Shown here piece by piece: positions 10,503-23,166 of a DNA stretch of 64,000 nt. Made by a program: the position numbers and the translations under genes. This DNA is from Allomyces macrogynus ATCC 38327 (lineage: Eukaryota > Blastocladiomycota > Blastocladiomycetes > Blastocladiales > Blastocladiaceae): positions 267,136 through 331,135 of the forward strand of contig GG745359.1 of NCBI GenBank assembly GCA_000151295.1, written 5' to 3'. Below the pieces are notes generated by a model. It was not told the origin of the DNA, did no database searches, and was given only the letters and a program-made list of their open reading frames with translations. Every line of letters begins with the position of its first letter. Position 1 is the stretch's first letter.

Positions 10503-13500
10503 TTACGCGCGGCCCATGACGAGCGCGAGCAGGGCCATGCGCACGTAGAGGCCATACTTCATCTGGCGGAAGTAGGCGGCGCGGCCATCGAGATCAACAT
10601 CAGCGGCAATCTCGTTGATGCGCGGCAGCGGGTGCATGACGACCATGTGCTGCTTGGCCTTGCGCAGCGTGTCCGAGTCAATAATGAACGCGTCCTTGAC
10701 CTTTTCGTACTCGTCGAGCGACTCGAACCGCTCCTTCTGCACGCGCGTCACGTAGAGGACGTCGGTCGTGCCAATGAAATCGTTGATGTCGGTCGAGTGC
10801 GCCTGCGGAATCCCGGCGGCACGCACGTGCTCGACCACGTCCTCGGGCATCGCTAGCGACACGGGCGAGCAGTAGTTGAGCTTGACGTCGTACTGGCACA
10901 GCAGCTTGACGAGCGAGTGCACGGTGCGGCCGTTCTTGAGGTCGCCGACCAGAGTGATTGTCAGACCGTTCACCGACCCGAGCTCCTCGCGAATCGTGAA
11001 GACGTCGAGGAACGCCTGCGTCGGGTGCTCCCCCACACCGTCACCAGCGTTGATGACCGGGATCTTGGCGACCTTGGCGGCGAGCGAGACCGAGCCCTTC
11101 TCCGGGTGGCGCAGGACGAGCGCGTCCGAGTAGGCCGCGAGCGTGCGCACCGTGTCGGCAAACGACTCGCCCTTGGCAATCGACGACGTGAGCTGGTTGA
11201 CCGAGAGAATCGACCCGCCGAGACGCTGCCACGCCGACTCGAACGAGCAGCACGTGCGCGTCGACGGCTCGTAGAAGGCCGTGCAGAGCACGCGGCCCTG
11301 CAGGAGGTTGGGCGCGACCCCGCGCTCGACCATGGTGCGCATCTCCTGTGCAACGCCAAAGAGCGTGTGCAGCTCGTGGCGCGTGAACTGCTCGACCGAC
11401 AGGATGTGCTGGCGGAAGAAGGCCGAGCGGATGCCCGAGGCCAATGCCTGCGTCGATGCGGCGTTGAGTGCACCCGTGCTCGACGTGACCATGGCCGACG
11501 TGAGGGGCGTCGGCGCGGCCGGCGGCGGGACGGCACCCGACGTCGTCGAGATACGGCGGCGGCGCTTCTCGAGCTGCTGCTCGTCAGCCGTGGCGTTGCC
11601 GTCGGCGGCAGCCTGCGCCGTCATGCTGACGCGCGCCGGGCGCGGCGACTTGAGACCCGCGGGCGTGGCCGTCGTCGGGATCGTCGAGGTGCTCGCGGTC
11701 GTCGCGACGGGCGTGGCCGCGCGGGCGACTGGCACGAGCGAACCGACGTGCACGAGCGACGGCAGAGGCGACTGCACAAACTCGCCGTCGAGGAAAACCG
11801 TCTGGTCCTGAATCACGACGCGGTATGCCGCGGCATTGTTCGGGCGGTCCTCGAGTTCCATCGACGCGTTCACGTTCACATCAAAAATGCGCTGCGGAGC
11901 CAGCGAGATCTTGTCGGCGACCTCCTCCACGTCCATGCCGAGCTGGTGCATGACTTCGAGCAGCTGCGCGAGCGCCTGGGCCTCCTCGCCCTTGCGCACG
12001 CCAAAGGCGTCAATCTTGTCCATGAACTTGGCGTACCGGTCCTTGTGCTGCGCGAGCTGGGCAATGTGCACGTCGCACGTCAGCGAGACGCCGCGGGCCT
12101 TGGCCATGGCGACCAGCTCGACATCCTCGGGCTGCAGCGCCGTCACGTGCAGCGAGTGGTTGTGCAGCGAGCACAGGAACAGCAGCGACGCGAGCGGTGC
12201 GCCAGTCGCCGACGTGATGAGCGTCTTGCTGCTGGTCGTGAGCTTCTTGGTCACGGCAGCCACATCTGTGGCCTCGGCTGACGACATGACCGTCGCGTCG
12301 ACAGTCGCGGCAATACCGGCAGCAATGCACGCCTTGGGGTCGCGCGCCGGGTCCAGGACCACCCACGCGGGCAGGTTGACCGAGCTGTACGTCGTCTTCG
12401 AGTCAATGTGCGAAATGGTGAAGTCCTTGGTCGGGTTACGGGCCAGGGCCTCGACAAGCATCTTGGCGCACTTGACGTTGGTGATGAGCGGCACGCCCAT
12501 GTCAATGGCGAGACGACGCGACCGGTACCCGCGCGACATATACTCGGCCGGGCGGCGGTACTTGTTGCGCGACGGCAGGTTGATGTAGAGGTCAATCAGG
12601 CCGTTGCTCAGCGCCGACTCGAGCGAGTACTCGGTCTTGGCCGTGGCCGCGGCGGTGCCGTCAAGCACCTCGAGGTACTGCACGGGCAGGTCGTGCTCGG
12701 CCAAGTAATCGGCGGAACCGGCTGTCGCAAACAGGTTGTACCCGAGCTGGTGCAGCTTGCGGATTGACGGCAGGAACTCGGCCTTCTCCTTGAACGACCC
12801 GAGCGACAGGAGAATGTTCTTCTTGGGCAGCTTCATGTTGGTCGCGAGCAGCGCCTTGAGGTAGGCCTCGTACTTGTCCTTGCCAAAGCAAGCGACCTCA
12901 CCGGTCGACGCCATTTCGACGCCGAGCACCGGGTCGGCGCCCGACAGACGCGAGAACGAGAACTGCGGGGCCTTGACGGCCACGTACTCGGGCTCGGGCA
13001 GGACCGGGACCTCGGTGGGCAGGTCGAGCATGGCCTTGACGGCGAGCTCAATCAAGTCAATGCCCATGACCTTGGAGCAGAACGGGAACGAGCGCGACGC
13101 GCGCACGTTGCACTCAATGACCTTGATCTCGTTGTTCTTGGCAATGAATTGGATGTTGCACGGGCCCGTCACGTTGAGCGCGTCGGCGATCTTAGCCGTG
13201 GCAATGCGGATCTTGTTGACGGTCTCCTCAGCCAGGTCCTGCGGCGGCAGCACGAGAGTCGCATCACCCGAGTGCACACCGGCGTTCTCAACGTGCTCGG
13301 AAATGACCGAGTAGAGGATCTTGCCGTCGTGCGCGACCGCGTCCATTTCAATCTCCTTAGCCTCGTCAATGAACTTGGAAATGACAACCGGGTAGTCGCG
13401 CGAGACGGCGACGGCCTGTGACAGGTAGTTGTGCAGGTCGTCGGCCGAGTAGACGACGTTCATGGCAGCACCGGACAGCACGTATGACGGGCGCACGAGC

Positions 13501-16500
13501 ACGGGGAACCCGACAGCGTCACAGAAGTCGGACGCCTCGTCGAACGACGTGAGTTCCTTCCACTTGGGCTGGTCGACGCCAATCGTGTCGAGCATGCGCG
13601 AGAACTTGTACCGGTTCTCGGCCGAGTCGATCATCTCGGGGCTCGTGCCAAGAATCTTGACGCCGCGACGGTGCAGCGGCAGCGCAATGTTGTTGGGCGT
13701 CTGCCCGCCCATCGAGATCAGGACACCGGCAGACTGCTCCGCCTCGTAAATGTCGAGCACGCGCTCGAGCGTCAAATTCTCAAAGTAGAGCTTGTCGGCC
13801 TCGTCGTAGTCGGTCGAGACGGTTTCCGGGTTGTAGTTGATCATGATCGTCTTGAACCCTTGCTCGCGCAGTGTGCGAATTGCACGGACCGCACACCAAT
13901 CAAATTCGACCGACGAGCCGATACGGTAGACGCCCGACCCGAGCACCGTGATCCCCTTGTCGTTAAACGACACGTCGTGCTCGACAGCGTTGTAGGTCAT
14001 GTAGAGGTAGTTGGTCATGGCCGGGAACTCGGCGGCGACCGTGTCGATCTGCTTGACAAAGGGCGTGACGCCGCGCTCGATACGCGCCTCGCGCACCGTC
14101 ATTTCCGTCGACTTGAGCGCCGTCGCCAGCTGGCGATCCGAGAACCCAATCTGCTTGGCGGCACGCAGCATCGACGAGGGCAGCGACGTGAGCGTGTGCT
14201 TGGCGAGACGCTGGTCGAGGTCGACAATGTTGGCCAGCTTGTGCAAGAACCACTTGTCGATCCGGGTCAGCTCCCAGATGCGGTCGACCGAGTACCCGGC
14301 GTGCAGCGCATTGGCAATGGCAAACACACGCAAGTCGGTCGGGTTCTTGAGCTCCTCATCAATCTCCTCGGGCTTGACGTAGTCGTTCTTGGAGAAGCCC
14401 ACAAACGAGTACTCGACCGAGCGAATCGCCTTTTGGATCGTCTCCTCGAACGTGCGACCAATCGACATGACCTATTTAAAAGGGAAGTGGAGGGTCAGCA
14501 AACTGTTCACGAAAAGCGGCACAAGGGCAGCCGATTCAAAAGCGTACCTCGCCCACCGACTTCATCTGCGACGAAATCTTTTTCGACACGCGGTGGAACT
14601 TCTTCAAGTCCCAGCGTGGGATCTTGACGACGCAGTAGTCGAGCGACGGCTCGAAGCACGCGCACGTCACCTGCGTGACCGCATTCTTGATCTCGTTGAG
14701 CGGGATGCCCAGACCGAGCTTGGCCGCGACAAACGCGAGCGGGTAACCCGTGGCCTTGGACGCGAGCGCCGACGACCGCGACAAGCGCGCGTTCACCTCG
14801 ATAATGCAGTAGTCCTTGGAGACCGGGTCGAGCGCGTACTGGATGTTGCACTCGCCGACGACGCCGAGGTGGCGAATCACGTTGACGGCCGTCGTGCGCA
14901 GCATGTTGTAGTCCTCGTCCGAGAGCGTCTGCGAGGGCGCAACCACAATCGAGTCGCCCGTGTGGATGCCGAGCGGGTCAAAGTTCTCCATGTTGCAGAC
15001 GGTGATGCAGTTGTCGTTGATGTCGCGCACGACCTCGTACTCGACCTCCTTCCAGCCCTTCATCGACCGTTCGACGAGCACCTGCGGCGACGACGCAAAC
15101 GCCGTCTGGCACAGCGCGACGAGCTGTTCCTGGTTATCGGCAAAGCCCGACCCGAGCCCACCGAGCGCGTAGGCGGCGCGCACAATCAGCGGGTACCCAA
15201 TCTTGTTGGCGGCAGCAATCGCCTCGTCAATGGTCGTGGCCGACTGCGACATAGCGCACTTTTCGCCAATCTCGTGCAACGCCGACGCAAATAGGTCGCG
15301 GTCCTCGGTGACCTCGATCGTCGAGATTTGCGTGCCGAGCACCTTGACGCCGAGCGACGCAAACTCGTCCTTCATCTGCACACCGACATTGAGCGCTGTC
15401 TGCCCACCAAACGTCACGTAGATGCCGTCGGGCCGCTCGTACTGAATCACCTTGCGCACAAACTGCGGCGTGACGGGCAAGAAGTAGACTTTGTCGGCGA
15501 GCCCCGACGACGTCTGGATCGTGGCAATGTTCGGGTTGATCAGGATCGTGTAGATACCCTCTTCCTTGAGCGCCTTGATCGCCTGCGACCCCGAGTAATC
15601 AAACTCGCCGGCCTGGCCAATCGAGAGACCGCCGGACCCGAGCACGAGCACTTTGCGCACGTGCACGCGCTTTGACGGCAAGTCCTTGGCGAGCACGGCC
15701 GGGCGCGGCTCGGCGACGAGCTTACCGGCCGCGGCGCACCGCTGCACGTTGGCAATGAACTTGTCAAACAGGTACTCGGTATCACGCGGTCCCGGTGTCG
15801 ATTCCGGGTGGAACTGCACCGAGAAAAAGGGCAATGACGTGTGCTGGATCCCCTCGTTCGACCCGTCGTTGGCGTTGACAAACAGCTCCTCCCAACCGGT
15901 CGGCAGCGTCGAGGCGACGACCGCGTACCCGTGGTTCTGCGAGGTGATGTGGCACCGGCCCGTGAGCATGTCGGTGCACGGAATGTTGTGCCCGCGGTTA
16001 CCAAACTTGAGCTTCTGCGTCTGCGCGCCGGCCGCGAGCGCCATGAGCTGGTGGCCGAGACAGATGCCGAAAATCGGCTTGGTCTGGCGCTTGAGCATCG
16101 TGCGCAGACGGTCGATCGTGACCGTGACCATGGTCGGGTCGCCTGGACCGTTCGAAATGAAGAGACCGTCGTAGTCCTGATCGGCCACGAAATCGTAGTC
16201 GTACGGCACGACCTTGAGCTCGACACCGCGCTTGACAAAGCACCGGATCTGGTTGTACTTCATGCCGACATCCACGGCGAGCACGCGCAGCGGCTTAGTC
16301 GACCCCTTCTTGGTCACGACCGAGGTGCCCTTGATCGGTGCCGGCGGATAGACGGTGACGTTGCGCGTCGAGACCTCGGCGACCAAGTTCGTCGCGTTCG
16401 GGTCTACCCACGCGAGCTGCTCGTAATCGTTCAAGTTGGTCGAGCCCGAGGAGCGGCCGGCAACGGGGAACCGGATCTGGCCGAGCAAGACACCGCCCTG

Positions 16501-17335
16501 GCGAATCTTCTTGGTGAGCGCACGCGTGTCGATACCGTAGAGCGCCGGCACATTGTGTTCCTTGAGCCAGTCGCCGAGCGAGGACGTGGCGAGGAAGTGC
16601 GAGTGCACTTGCGAGTACTGGCCGACAATCAGACCGGCAATATGGATCTTGGCCGACTCAATGTACCGCGGCAGGTTGTTGAGCTCCTTCTCCACGTCCT
16701 CGCGCGACGGGACACCGTAGTTGCCGATCAGCGGATAGGTGAGCACCAAAATCTGGCCGCGGTACGACGGGTCCGTGAGCGACTCGGTGTACCCGACCAT
16801 GCCTGGGCATTTTTCATCATGCAGAGCCAGTCTGGTCAGTTCATTTTGTCCGTGATACGCTCGGAGTCGCTCCTGCCTTCCACAGCGCCTCGTTTTACGC
16901 CCCCGCTTACGTGCGCACACTCGCGAGGACCCAGAAGAAGAAGCAGCCGTGATCACGGATCGCAGCCTCGCATCCGGTCCATCTCACAAAGATTCCACAC
17001 GGCACGACAATCGCCCCGACACACAGCGGGAACAGGGACAGCGAGCGAGGCAAAGCGATCAAGAAAGAGCACCACGACGTACCCGTCTGGAAAACACACT
17101 CGCCGGCAATCGAGCGCGGCGCGCCAAACGAGAACCCCTGGAACGCCGACCCGTCCTTGAGGGCGAGCGTCGCAATGATCGGGTTCGCAGCGTCGGCCGC
17201 GTTGGGCGCACACACGGGGCGCGCCATGGCAACCGTCGTGATCGTGGCCGTCGAGGTCGACGTCGGCGTGGTCGAGGCCGATGGCGGCACGGCAGCCGGG
17301 GCAGCGGCGGTCGACTGGCGCAGCGAGCGGGCCAT
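10503..17335 (-). CDS. URA2: Multifunctional carbamoyl-phosphate synthase / aspartate transcarbamylase (URA2/CAD type)
   Basis: Catalyses the first two steps of de novo UMP synthesis in the cytosol. Exons 17335-17083, 16802-14548 and 14471-10503 join in phase to 2158 residues, close to yeast Ura2. Order: glutamine amidotransferase with the nucleophile in [10 protein letters not shown] and the His/Glu pair in FSVQFHPES; carbamoyl-phosphate synthase with two ATP-grasp halves ([19 protein letters not shown] and [17 protein letters not shown]); an allosteric MGS-like region; a shortened dihydroorotase-like linker (about residues 1520-1790) lacking the metal-binding HxH; and aspartate transcarbamylase (about 1855-2158) with [15 protein letters not shown] and GEHPTQAF. 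As in other fungi the DHOase part should be inactive, so a separate dihydroorotase is expected. Intron 1 is long (280 nt), but its join falls inside the invariant [12 protein letters not shown]. The start is ACCATGGCC. UTP feedback is the known regulation of this family. Confidence 0.96.
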
Positions 17336-18085
17336 GGTGATGATGGTTGCTTGGGTTGCGTTGATGCTTGAGAAAAACGGGTTGCTTGAGCACCGAACTC
17401 GCCAAGAGCAAGGGTGGGGGGAGATGACCGGGCAAAGGCCGTGGAGAAGGAGAGGAGGTGAGGGGGGGGGTTGGGTCCGTCCGTCCGGCCCAGTCAAAGA
17501 TTCTGTCCGGAGAAGAGCGAGAAGGGCGTGGGCGGGCCGTGCCTTTTGTACTCGGCCGTGGAAAAGCGAAACAGGGTCGAAAAGGGTGGGCCGCGAGGGT
17601 GGAGCGGTAGCGCTGTGATCAGTGATCAGCGATCAGAGTGTGTCGCGCGTGGGCCGCGCGCAAAACGATTGGTGGAAGACCACCGCGGTCGGAGCAAAAC
17701 GGACCAGCAAGCCGAGTGGTAAGAGGCTTGCGGATATGTCTGGCAGGGCGACAACATTTAGCACATTGCGTCATGAACGCCCTCTCGGTCCAGATGCGAA
17801 ATGAAAAAGCCCTAACTGTAAGACAAATACGTTTGGCCACCGCAGGGTTTGAACCTTCGGCTCTCGCGGTCAAGCATATGCTTCTTAAGTAGCTGGGCTA
17901 CTCCATCTTAAAGGAGTGCCTGACATCTTGTTGATGACTGCTTGACCATTACCGGCCAAAGGCCATGCTCCACTTTTTTGTCACATCTCGCTGATCTTTG
18001 CTCGTGTCAGCTTCACCTTCGTGCTGGCAACCATCACCAACCAACACTCTCCAATCCCTATCCCTATCGCGAGCCAACAACCAGC
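17336..18085. promoter_or_regulatory. Divergent intergenic region of URA2 and Nas6
   Basis: The two genes start 750 bp apart and point away from each other. Near URA2 there is a pyrimidine/purine-biased tract with a short G run (17461-17470). The middle contains a tRNA-like element described separately. No TATA box or named operator was recognised. Confidence 0.5.
17834..17916 (-). ncRNA. Possible tRNA-like or Pol III-transcribed element
   Basis: On the minus strand a near-consensus A box (TAGCCCAGCTAC, 17900-17889) is followed about 40 nt later by a consensus B box (GGTTCAAACCC, 17855-17845), the arrangement of an internal Pol III promoter. A GTAGC/GCTAC hairpin and the self-complementary AAGCATATGCTT lie between and beside them. 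I could not fold a standard cloverleaf: no 5' partner pairs with the 3' CGGTGGCC, and there is no clear seven-base anticodon loop. It may be a degenerate tRNA, a tRNA-derived element or another small RNA. Confidence 0.28.
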
Positions 18086-19539
18086 ATGATGACCAGCAGC
18101 AACCCCATTCGCGCGCCCGGCGGCACGAAAGACAGCATGATCACCGGCCCCGTTGCCGCATCCATCTTTGACGCGGCCTTCAATGGAGACTTGCCCACGG
18201 TGCAAGCACTCTTCAACGAATCTAACGGCGGCAAGGGCTCCAGCATCCTGAACAAACGCGATGAGGTTCGCGGTCGCTCTTGCTCTGAATTTCTCAAACG
18301 CTGCGGGTGCCGATGATGACCAACACCGACCACAACGTCGGCAGGACGACCGGACACCGCTTCATTGGGCGTGCTCAGGTGAGTATATCCGCTGTGATCC
18401 CGGTGCCGAGGATGCCATCGGCAGCAGACCTCCATTCTTGAAACTCGTTCCCTGCAGCGGTCGCGCTATGACGCATGAATCCATCGGTGTTGCAAGTCCA
18501 CCGAACACCACTATCGCGACTGAATTGCGCGACCGCGTCGCCCTTTAGGTTCGCGGCCCGAAGTCGCCGAATGGCTCCTGAAGCACGGCGCCGACGCGAA
18601 CGCGGCCGACGACGTACGTTTGCGACCCTGCATCCGTGCGGCTATGTGCTTGCGCGACGCGGTCAGATTTGTGCTCTTGTGCGCGACGCGTCACGGAAAC
18701 GCGTGGGATCTGACGCATCGCTCCTCCACACACGTCTAGTCCGGCTGGACACCGCTGATCATTGCCGGTTCGTAACATTGGCTGTTGACGAATGCGTGCC
18801 GAAGCTCACGTTCATTTCCAGCCTCGGTCGGGAGCGTGCCGCTCGTGAACCTGCTCGTCGCACACGGCGCCGACGTGAACCGGCAAAACGAGACGGGCCA
18901 AACGGCGTTGTACGTCGCGACGCAACATTCTTGAACGCGGCTGCATGGTGGAGCCTCTGACCTGATGGTGATCCGGTAGACACTACTGCGCGTCCAAGAA
19001 CCGGATCGAGGTCTGTACGGCGTTCATCACGTGCCGGCCGCGAATTCGCGGCCGTTCCGCCCAACAACGCACCACCAACTTGGACTTATGCACGCACACT
19101 CTCTCCACCAGGTCGCCGCCGCGCTGCTCGATGCCAACGCGACCCCGAACGTTGCCGACCAGCAGGGCCAGCTGCCCATGTACGCCTCTCATCCCTCCCA
19201 TCACCCCCACCCACTTCCTCCCTCCTCCCCCTCCCTCATCCTCACCCCTCCCCACCCCATTCTAGCCACCGCGCCGCGTCCCTCGGCCACCTGAAACTCG
19301 TGCAGCTCCTGCACGCCGTCGGCAAGTCGCGCGTGAACACGGGCGACAAACGCGGGAACACGCCATTGCACTTGGCGTGCGAGGACTGCCAGGGCCCCGT
19401 GGCCGTGTACCTGATCGAGACGGGGCGCGCCGATGTGGATCGGTTGAACAAGGACGGTAAAGCTGCGTTGGACGTGTGTGGCGACAAGAGTTTCCGCGCG
19501 TGGGTTGTGCGGCACGTCGAGTCGGTGGATTTGGAGTGA
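18086..19539 (+). CDS. NAS6: 26S proteasome assembly chaperone, gankyrin/Nas6 (PSMD10)
   Basis: Ankyrin-repeat chaperone that binds the Rpt3 ATPase during assembly of the proteasome regulatory particle. Eight exons: 18086-18265, 18345-18378, 18549-18613, 18740-18767, 18822-18909, 18980-19010, 19112-19179 and 19266-19539 (255 residues; family 225-230). The joins restore ankyrin motifs in register: DRTPLHWACSG, GWTPLIIAA, GQTALHYCASKNRIE, GQLPIHRAASLGHLKLV and GNTPLHLACED. HYCASKNR and TPLHLAC are close to gankyrin rather than generic ankyrins, and the number and spacing of repeats match. Exons of 28, 31 and 34 nt make it by far the most fragmented gene here. The N-terminal 30 residues, with a Gly/Pro-rich lead, exceed those of the yeast protein. 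Divergent from URA2. Confidence 0.88.
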
Positions 19540-20264
19540 TGGGCTAAGAGAGGACGAGGGAGCGCGGGCGAGTGAGGGTTGCGCACGGAGGGTAGTTTGG
19601 AGGAAATACACGAGGCTTGAAGGCGATCCGGTCGGCGTGTTGATTGCGCGAGGGCGGCGAGGGGTAGCGGTTCCGTGACGGTTGGACGGAGCTGCTCCAA
19701 CGTGCCGTGGGCGAGTTGTCGACAGGGCCTCGTAAGACCTGCAACCACAATGAGGTTTCGAAAGTATTGGCATTCCCTTTTCACGTTCCAAGTACAAGCG
19801 GTGGGGCGAAGGTGATTGTTGAGTAAAAATGCTGTGGCGGGAAAATGAAAGTGTTGCGCCCCACGCGCACATCAAAGAAAGGAAGGCAGGTGAACGAGAC
19901 GCGCCTGCGAGCGACGTGGACGAGGGAAGCAGAGCAGGACGACGCCAGGCGAGGAAACCGACCGGCCGAGGAGGAAGGGGAGGGAGCAGCAGCAAATGGA
20001 TCCAAAGAATGGTGCACGATTGCAATCAATTAGACAAGTTGGCGTTTGCGGGGGAATGCGACGACGAAAACGACCAAACAAAATGGGGAAACGGAGAACG
20101 AAAACGCGACACCAGCACTTGAGGAACCGATCAGGCAGCAACAAACACCCCTCTCCCCATCCAAGCGGCATCGGCGACGACACGGCGAGCGACCCTCGTG
20201 CGACGCGATCGCGCACACACGCGCGCGAACACCCACCCACCTTGGACGGCAAACAACAGCGCGC
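19540..20264. other. Spacer between the 3' ends of Nas6 and beta-tubulin
   Basis: The genes converge, so this holds two 3' UTRs. Frames open here are short and compositionally unlike neighbouring genes. No repeat or RNA gene seen. Confidence 0.6.
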
Positions 20265-22335
<2,071 letters not shown>

Positions 22336-23166
22336 GGTGAAGGAAAGAGTTGCGGTTGGGCGGGAGAAGAGACGCGACGGCGGTTGCGGTCGCGGTTCAA
22401 GAAGGGGGTGGCGGGCGAGCCAGGGTGCTTTTGAGAGGCGCTGTGCAAATGCAAACCTGTAGTGGCCCTTGACCGTTCGCCGACGTTGGCGGCGGCGTGC
22501 GGTGGCGAACCGGCGCGCGCCGCGCTTGCAGATCAACGCGTGGGCTGCCACACCTGTCACCGCGGAGGCTGCGCGGCGCGTGACCGGCCAGGGGTGCCGC
22601 AAGGGCCGCCACCTCCAAATCGCCGCGCCGACTGCTGGGATCGCAAATCCCGGCGCTCCACGTGCTCTTTTCGCGCCTTGCGCAGTGATGGGCGAAACTC
22701 GGAAACCTGGCTGACACCTGGCTGAAACCTGGCCGCGGGACGGGCTGAAACGCTGCGAGACAGACAGGCCCATGCGCTGGCGAACCGCCGTGACCAGCTC
22801 GGCGCGAGGCGCGCGACTTGGCCGGTCCTCCCACCAGCGGTCACAACGACGACGGCGCCCGTCCCAGCGGCCATCAGGCGACCTGCTCCACGCGACTGCC
22901 CACGACTACCAGCACTCCCGCCAGCGCCGTGCGCTGTTGCGCTTCGCCGGCTCCAGTTCCCATCGGCCGCGCATTTGCCACCACGCCACATCTCTGCATC
23001 AAGGCCACACCCGGATCAAGGCCACACCCGGCTCAAGGCCATCCAACACCGACGACGCGCCCCTGGACCGGCTCGACTCTCCGCGCCGCTCCGCTCTCTC
23101 GCACGCTTCGTCGCGCTCTCGCTCGCTCGTCACGCCCCCACCAACGGCACCCGCCACGGCACGACG
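22336..23166. promoter_or_regulatory. Divergent region between beta-tubulin and the DUF707 gene
   Basis: About 830 bp shared upstream of two oppositely directed genes. It contains short direct repeats: a CTGGCTGA/AACCTGG motif repeated around 22705-22735, and a 17-bp unit (ATCAAGGCCACACCCGG) in tandem at 22998-23031 with a third partial copy. No TATA box was recognised. A start at 22975 would add 64 residues to the DUF707 protein, but that stretch looks non-coding (see rejected list). Confidence 0.5.
22998..23041 (+). repeat. 17-bp tandem repeat, about 2.6 copies
   Basis: ATCAAGGCCACACCCGG occurs twice head to tail (22998-23014 and 23015-23031), followed by a partial third copy (CTCAAGGCCA). 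It lies in the 5' flank of the DUF707 gene. Confidence 0.8.

Noticed and set aside
10917..12281. 454-residue plus-strand open frame
   Set aside because: Antisense shadow of the URA2 DHO-like and ATCase region; Arg-rich composition typical of a reversed GC-rich gene.
13671..15294. Long plus-strand open frames opposite the carbamoyl-phosphate synthase
   Set aside because: Antisense of invariant ATP-grasp sequence; no homology of their own.
18266..19265. Ankyrin region as a pseudogene because of many frame changes
   Set aside because: Each break coincides with GT-AG introns in phase and the joins rebuild gankyrin motifs exactly, so it is an intron-rich gene.
22975..23166. Upstream ATG extending the DUF707 protein by 64 residues
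   Set aside because: The added part is Arg/His/Pro/Ser-rich, contains the tandem-repeat sequence and shows no domain; the ATG at 23167 follows a typical 5' leader.
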